Part shown: piece by piece, positions 58,798 to 64,000 of the stretch
Layout of the letters: every line of letters begins with the position of its first letter
Numbering within the stretch: position 1 is the first letter of the stretch
Origin: Excoecaria cochinchinensis
Taxonomy: Eukaryota > Streptophyta > Magnoliopsida > Malpighiales > Euphorbiaceae
Reading direction: 5' to 3'
DNA length: 64,000 bases
NCBI GenBank assembly: GCA_947683425.1
Contig: CANTUQ010000070.1
Location: 7,023,501 to 7,087,500 of the forward strand
Program-made: the position numbers and the translations under genes
Notes under the pieces: generated by a model
Seen by the model: only the letters and a program-made list of their open reading frames with translations
Databases searched by the model: none
What the model was told of the DNA's origin: nothing

Positions 58798-61317
58798 AAA
58801 AGCAATAGCAATATATCACAATTATGCCAGAAGTTCTCAAATATCGGACTTGCTTCTAGAACCATTTTGACCTATTGGTATGGAATTATTTCATCCACGT
58901 AAAAGTTATTGAATGAATTTTATTGAATTAGTAGGTATGCCTATTTAAAGACTTTAATTATTAGAAAAATGTTAAAAATATTATACTTATAGTATTTATA
59001 TATAATTTCCCTTAATTAAATCTATTTGTGCATCACCCCTTTTTTTTTAACAATATTATTTAATCTTATATAATCATTTAGAACGGATTTGAAAATATAA
59101 TATATATAATCCGATTAATTTGGAGTTAAATATCACATTTTTATCAAGAATTATGTTTATTACTATCTTTAACTTTTACTACTTATTTCAATGTTTTTAA
59201 ATGATTATGGATGCATATAATTATTATTTTTTTAAATAATAATTGAATTCTTTAAGAAAAATATAATTATATTATTTAAGGCCACAGGATAGAGAAATTA
59301 AAATAATCTTATTTTAAAGAAAAATAGAACATTAAACAATTGAGCAAATTCTCATAGATTTAATTAAAAAAAAAAATTCGTAATGTTATTATCATTGTCG
59401 ACAATAATTTTCGTGCTATTTCTTAAACAGCGAGTACAGGAAATTATGTAAACGAGGAGCGTGAGAAATGAGGAAGAGTTAAGTACCTGTTAAGTGGTGT
59501 ACGATCCTGCGCAGAATGTCGACGGAAATCCACGCGCTGGTTAATGAGAGTGGACACATGATGCCCATATCCAGCGGGATTCTGTTGACTTGGCGTAGAA
59601 TGATTGGGCAATGACTTTGCCGGCTAACTTGTAGGGTTGACTTAAGTCGCAGCTGCCACGGGCGATGGTTTGTAGCAATTAATTAGACATTAAAAGCTCA
59701 CTTTCAATACTATCTTATCCACTTAATTTATTTTTTTCCCTAATTCTACATTTTAATTTAATTTTGAATCCTTAATAATTTATTTTAATATTTAAATTTT
59801 AACAATAATTTATTAAATATTATATTTATTTTAATATTGAAAATTGATGATAAGTAAAAGTTAGTTACGTATGAGTATGGTAACTCAATAGTATGACATT
59901 CCAAAAAATATGTGACTATCTAATCCAAAACAGACAATAATATGTGATTTAAAAGAAATTTTTAGATACTTTGATTCAAATGATTTAATATTTATTTTTT
60001 TTAAAAAAAGTCTCAAAATCAAATTTTATAAATAATAAAAATTAATATTAAAAAAAATATTTTATAATTGGCGAAATTTGTAGCCAATAAAATTCTTAGA
60101 CTGCTTAAAATGTTACAAAATCTGTACAGGAGAAGTTACCTTTTTCTTTTAGATGTCTTGAGAAACAAGAGAAAACATGACAAAGCCAAGGCAAGAAAAG
60201 TTGTTTGTTTAGGCACTCAAATCCTTAAGTTAGTTGGGTGATAATCTAAAAAGAGACTATGTAAAAGTCACAAATTGTGATGCTTGACGACGGGTGATGC
60301 CTGCCTGTCTGCTTTTCGATGGTTGTGGTCATGGAATTAAACCTGTCTTGAACTTTTCTATATTAAAAAGTCGACATTCAATTGATGTTTTTAAAATTCA
60401 AAATTAAATCACTTTTCTGATTGTTAATAATATAATTAATTAATATGTAAGTCCGCTTAAGAAATTAAATCCAACGTGCCTCTCTAAACGTTGCTCCACG
60501 TTGAAATGGGACGGTGGTAGGAGTAGTGGGTGGTCTCCTGCTAACTGTGATAAGGTGAGTGCTGTTGGGGTCGCATGCGCAAATTGACGGTTTTGAGATG
60601 TCATATCACGAAACCACAATATCTTGACGTAAGGTATTGAATTTGTGGTTAACTAACATTAAAATTATAAAATACAATTTATAACCGTAAAATATTTAAA
60701 TTGACATTTGTTTTTTAAAAAACTAACTTTTATTTGAAAAATGAAAAGTAGATATCTAAATTTCTAAGTAGCAGTACACATAAAATATAAACATATAAGT
60801 CAAGCACCATATTATTTAAATTTAATACATAAAATTTAGAGAAATGAAACTCTTTTATTCCATTGGAGACGCTATTTATAATTTCGATATAATTTTTTTT
60901 TTGACTGGTTGCTGATATAAGTTGTCATATTAATTAATTTGTGCACTAAATGTACTGTCAGATTAGAGTTTCAGCAATTTTTTTGTTTTCTAGTAAAATT
61001 ACTTTTGTTAAAATAAAATTTCAGTTCAAGTGTTTTACTATTATGTTTTTTTTTTTTTTTTAATTTTAGTATAAATTTGTAATAAGTCCACTGAATGTGA
61101 AATCAAACTTAGAATTTAATTTGGTGTTTGCATCTAGAGAATAGAAGATCTCCTTTGCCCAGTTGGTCGCATTGTTGTCGCGTGGCCTCTTAACAACTCA
61201 TATGCGGATGACACATGTTCCATCCTAGATCTTTCAAAGTTTTTTTTTTTTTTTATTTCCAAACTAACTACCATAATTAGTTATGCTTCCAACTAACCTA
61301 CTCTACAATACATCATT
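56796..61317. other. AT-rich intergenic DNA without a recognised gene
   Basis: I saw no exon, RNA gene or bounded transposon. Two local items stand out. A 35-bp direct repeat (acagcttctaattgtatatt and onward) lies at about 58354 and about 58478. A less AT-rich island at about 59440-59690 contains words such as gcgcagaatgtcgacgg and gcagctgccacgggcgatgg, and may be an exon or promoter remnant that I cannot identify. Confidence 0.5.
58768..58800. repeat. (AAAT)n microsatellite
   Basis: About eight AAAT units in a row. Confidence 0.9.
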
Positions 61318-61585
61318 TTTCTCTTATGAAAAATAGATATATACATAATGTGATAATTTAATTGTTATATAGAGAACATATAGTCAAATGGGATAGAGAT
61401 TGTGGACCGGCAATGCCAAAGATTCATGGACTATATTTCCTCACGTTGCAGCGTGATACTGGGGCAGAGTAGATGGCATAAATTTGGGGTAAAAGACATA
61501 CTTTTCGTCAAACATATTTATTGAATTTTACTATTTCTCGTACCAACTAATTAATTAGGGACATTATTTGTTGAACAGGTGATAT
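61318..61585. repeat. Dispersed non-coding repeat, copy B
   Basis: Partner of 42540-42840 in the same orientation, with clear colinear similarity over about 200 bp (by eye around 70-75 percent). No coding potential. Confidence 0.75.
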
Positions 61586-61640
61586 TCTTCATTTCCATGT
61601 TTGTCACCATATCTCTACCTATTTGTGTGATAAACATAGG

Positions 61641-61642
<2 letters not shown>

Positions 61643-61700
<58 letters not shown>
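61643..61700. repeat. (ATT)n microsatellite
   Basis: About 19 uninterrupted ATT units immediately downstream of dispersed repeat copy B. Confidence 0.95.
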
Positions 61701-61701
<1 letters not shown>

Positions 61702-62949
61702 TTTCCAATATCAGGTTGATAAAAAAGTTTATGTACCAAACCAATTATTTCTTATCATGTATAAAAAAAATACCTATCAATGTATAATAGTGCGGATCAA
61801 CATAAATCAAATCAAAGTGAAATTATAGCTTTTTATTAAAAAAAAATATGTCCACAATACTCTTATATAATTATTTTTTTTATTATAACCAAATGTTACA
61901 CGAAATTTATTAGTCTAATTAATTTGAATTTGTATGGAATATATCTATAAAAGAAACAAAAGTATTTTATCTATTTGGAGCTATACTGTCCCATGTTAAA
62001 AAATAAAATAAAATAAAATACGCTTTTTAAATATTTAAAAATATTATATATTCAAAAATTTAAACTCAAAATGAACGGTTACGAGAGAAACTATCCTATC
62101 ATTCTCTTTCCACAAATATAATTTTATCTTTTATAATTAGATTACTGCTTTACCTCTATTGATCCACGTTTTGTTAACCTAGCATTGTTTTTAACCTAAA
62201 ATTTGGGGGATTAAATTTTATCTTATTATTTTGACGCTATAGATCCCACTTGTCACTCTGTCGTACATGAAATTTAGGAGTGTACATCAATTTGAACTTT
62301 ACTAGACCGAGCCGAAATACAAAGAGAAAAATTAAATTGTACTATTAACTTTTTTATATTACAATCGAATTGAAGTGTTATGTTAGAATTTAATTTGAAA
62401 CGGATTTAGATTTTTTGTCTTGAAATAAATCAAGAATCGTATTAAACTGTTCTGTAATCGAATAAAATCGAAAGAATCGATATTTAGACATTTATTTATT
62501 AGTGTATATAATACTAATAATTTATATATAATATATCGAGTCTGGTCAAAATGGATGTATGGATCATATTATAAATGGATCAAAAGGATCATGATTAGAC
62601 CCAAATGGATCAGTTCACGGATCTGTCTGTTTTATCCGTTTCACTATCACATAATTTTTTTTTCGAATTTTATAAAATAAATAAGTAAGAACACTATTAA
62701 TTCAATATTTCTGATCCCTTTTACTGGAACCCTATATTACTGCATGTTGTGAAACTTCGGATTAGCTTTGGCTACACAATACTATAACTTACTTACATTC
62801 TTGATGTTGGGTTTCTTCTGACCCATGAGGAGAGAGCCCAAATATTGACTATTGTATCAGGTGTATAAAGGGTATTAATACAGATGAATAGTTATATGCG
62901 TATAGAAAAGAAAAAAAAAATTGGATGAGAGAGAATTGAGAAAGAAAAA

Positions 62950-63280
62950 TTTGTTTTTCTTCTACACAGAGCAATTCCACGAATTTTTCATTTATCGGAG
63001 ATTTAGCCTTTGGATCAAACTGAAATTTGAAGAGAAGTTTTTTTTTTTCATACGTCGATCTTCATTCTCAACGGTGGAGATCGAATTCTGAAGTCCGGAG
63101 GTTATTTCGTGGCGGAGACAACTGATTTTTTTTCTACACAGACCAGTCTTACGAATTCTTTATTTTCCATATATTGAACCGTTGGATTGAGCTGCATTTT
63201 GGATATCATCTTGCTCACATCCTGATCTTCATTATCAACGATAAAGATCGGATTCTGATGTCCGGAGGTCAGTTCAATAA
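62950..63280. repeat. Diverged tandem duplication of about 170 bp
   Basis: Unit 1 (about 62953-63115) and unit 2 (about 63130-63275) share, in the same order, ttctacacag, acgaatt, gttggat or tttggat, gatcttcatt.tcaacg and gatcg.attctga.gtccggaggt. Upstream at about 62868 is gtgtataaagggta, TATA-like. The sequence type resembles LTR leader DNA of plant retroelements, but no LTR ends were found. Confidence 0.65.
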
Positions 63281-63289
63281 AATGACCCA

Positions 63290-64000
63290 ATTTTATTTAT
63301 TAAACATAATGATAATTTAATATTAATTTTGAATTCATTAAATATTAAATAAAAACAAAAAAATATATATTTTTTGAGTAAAATTGACATTTTCATTAGT
63401 TTTAATAGAATTATGGACGGACAGACTTAATTGAAATGTCCCTCAAACATTAAGAGTCCAATTATTAATTATATTTTTAAACCTAAAATTCTAATTGTAA
63501 AATTGATTCAAACATTAACGATTTTTTCTTTTTTTTAGTCGTCAAAAAAAAAAGAAAAGAAAAAAGGAACGTCGTATCTTTACTAATTACCAACGTCCCC
63601 CTATTAATATAAAGGTATATTAAAAATAAAAAAAATTATATATATGATTCTAAGTTAGAATTTCTAACCAAATGAATCAAATGGTTTGAATACAAATAAA
63701 ATTGAAAATAAATTTTATTTATAAGATCTGGGGATTATCAATTATTGAGTGAAAGCAAATCATCATAGCATTGCCCATATCATTAGATTGAAGTTGAAAC
63801 TATAAATCTTATCTTTTTCTAAGTCAACTTCGCCACCATTCCCATACATGGATCTATCCATGCATCCATTATTAGTCTTCACCATTCTGTTAGTTTCAAC
63901 TTGAATCTATCTTATCTTCTCTCAGTTGAACTATATATTCATACCATATATTTCTTGAAAGTATCAATTTTTTTTTTCTCTAAAAAAGAATTGGACAAGG
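63290..64000. other. AT-rich DNA to the window edge
   Basis: Nothing recognisable. A purine-rich stretch (aaaaaaaaagaaaagaaaaa type) lies at about 63545. Confidence 0.5.

Overview
The window is AT-rich nuclear DNA of a flowering plant, most likely a eudicot. The evidence is spliced genes with GT-AG introns, a four-exon type I sucrose transporter, Copia, Gypsy and LINE retroelements, a CACTA transposon, and many small inverted-repeat elements. I cannot name the species. Only two host genes are visible. The first is the 3' part of an EMB8/YheT-type alpha/beta hydrolase gene on the + strand (1332-4877, eleven exons, its 5' part outside the window). The second is a complete sucrose/proton symporter gene on the - strand (30952-27671, four exons, 535 residues), with a TATA box at 31071-31065.

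Nearly everything else is transposon DNA, and many elements can be delimited to the base by target-site duplications (TSDs). From left to right: a foldback element (734-1106); a degraded one in an intron (about 4051-4496); a 2.4-kb Mutator-like element with 161-bp terminal inverted repeats and 9-bp TSD, carrying an unidentified spliced reading frame (6835-9254); and a LINE on the - strand, spread over about 11646-27050, into which four elements have inserted. The four are a hAT element (12242-12779), a Sirevirus-like solo LTR (13580-14925), a Copia element (15647-23342) and a rearranged Copia derivative (23640-26592). The Copia element itself holds a second, GC-rich hAT element (15918-16529) and a 2.5-kb Gypsy-like solo LTR (17862-20396). 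The LINE frame can be followed across every insertion: RT start at 27.0-26.6 kb, RT middle at 23.6-23.35 kb, RT end at 15.6-14.9 kb, zinc-binding region at 13.6-13.1 kb, RNase H at 12.9-11.9 kb.

The sucrose transporter follows, then AT-rich spacer, then a complete but decayed Copia element (33418-38595, LTRs of 494 and 509 bp). Fossils of a PIF/Harbinger transposase and a Gypsy gag lie at 41-41.8 kb. A 9.6-kb CACTA transposon (43325-52963) has two - strand genes, TNP2-like and TNPA/Transposase_24-like. The TNP2 gene is broken by stop codons that mostly look like C-to-T decay. A cluster of MITEs follows (three foldback elements and one Stowaway-like, 53.3-56.8 kb). The last 7 kb is AT-rich DNA without a recognised gene.

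The most unusual object is the rearranged Copia derivative at 23640-26592. It is one TG...CA insertion with a 5-bp TSD, yet it holds four partial gag copies in direct orientation, one inverted gag piece, and a perfect 72-bp inverted repeat of LTR ends. Its right terminus is protease-coding sequence rather than an LTR end. This suggests a scrambled cDNA that was integrated.
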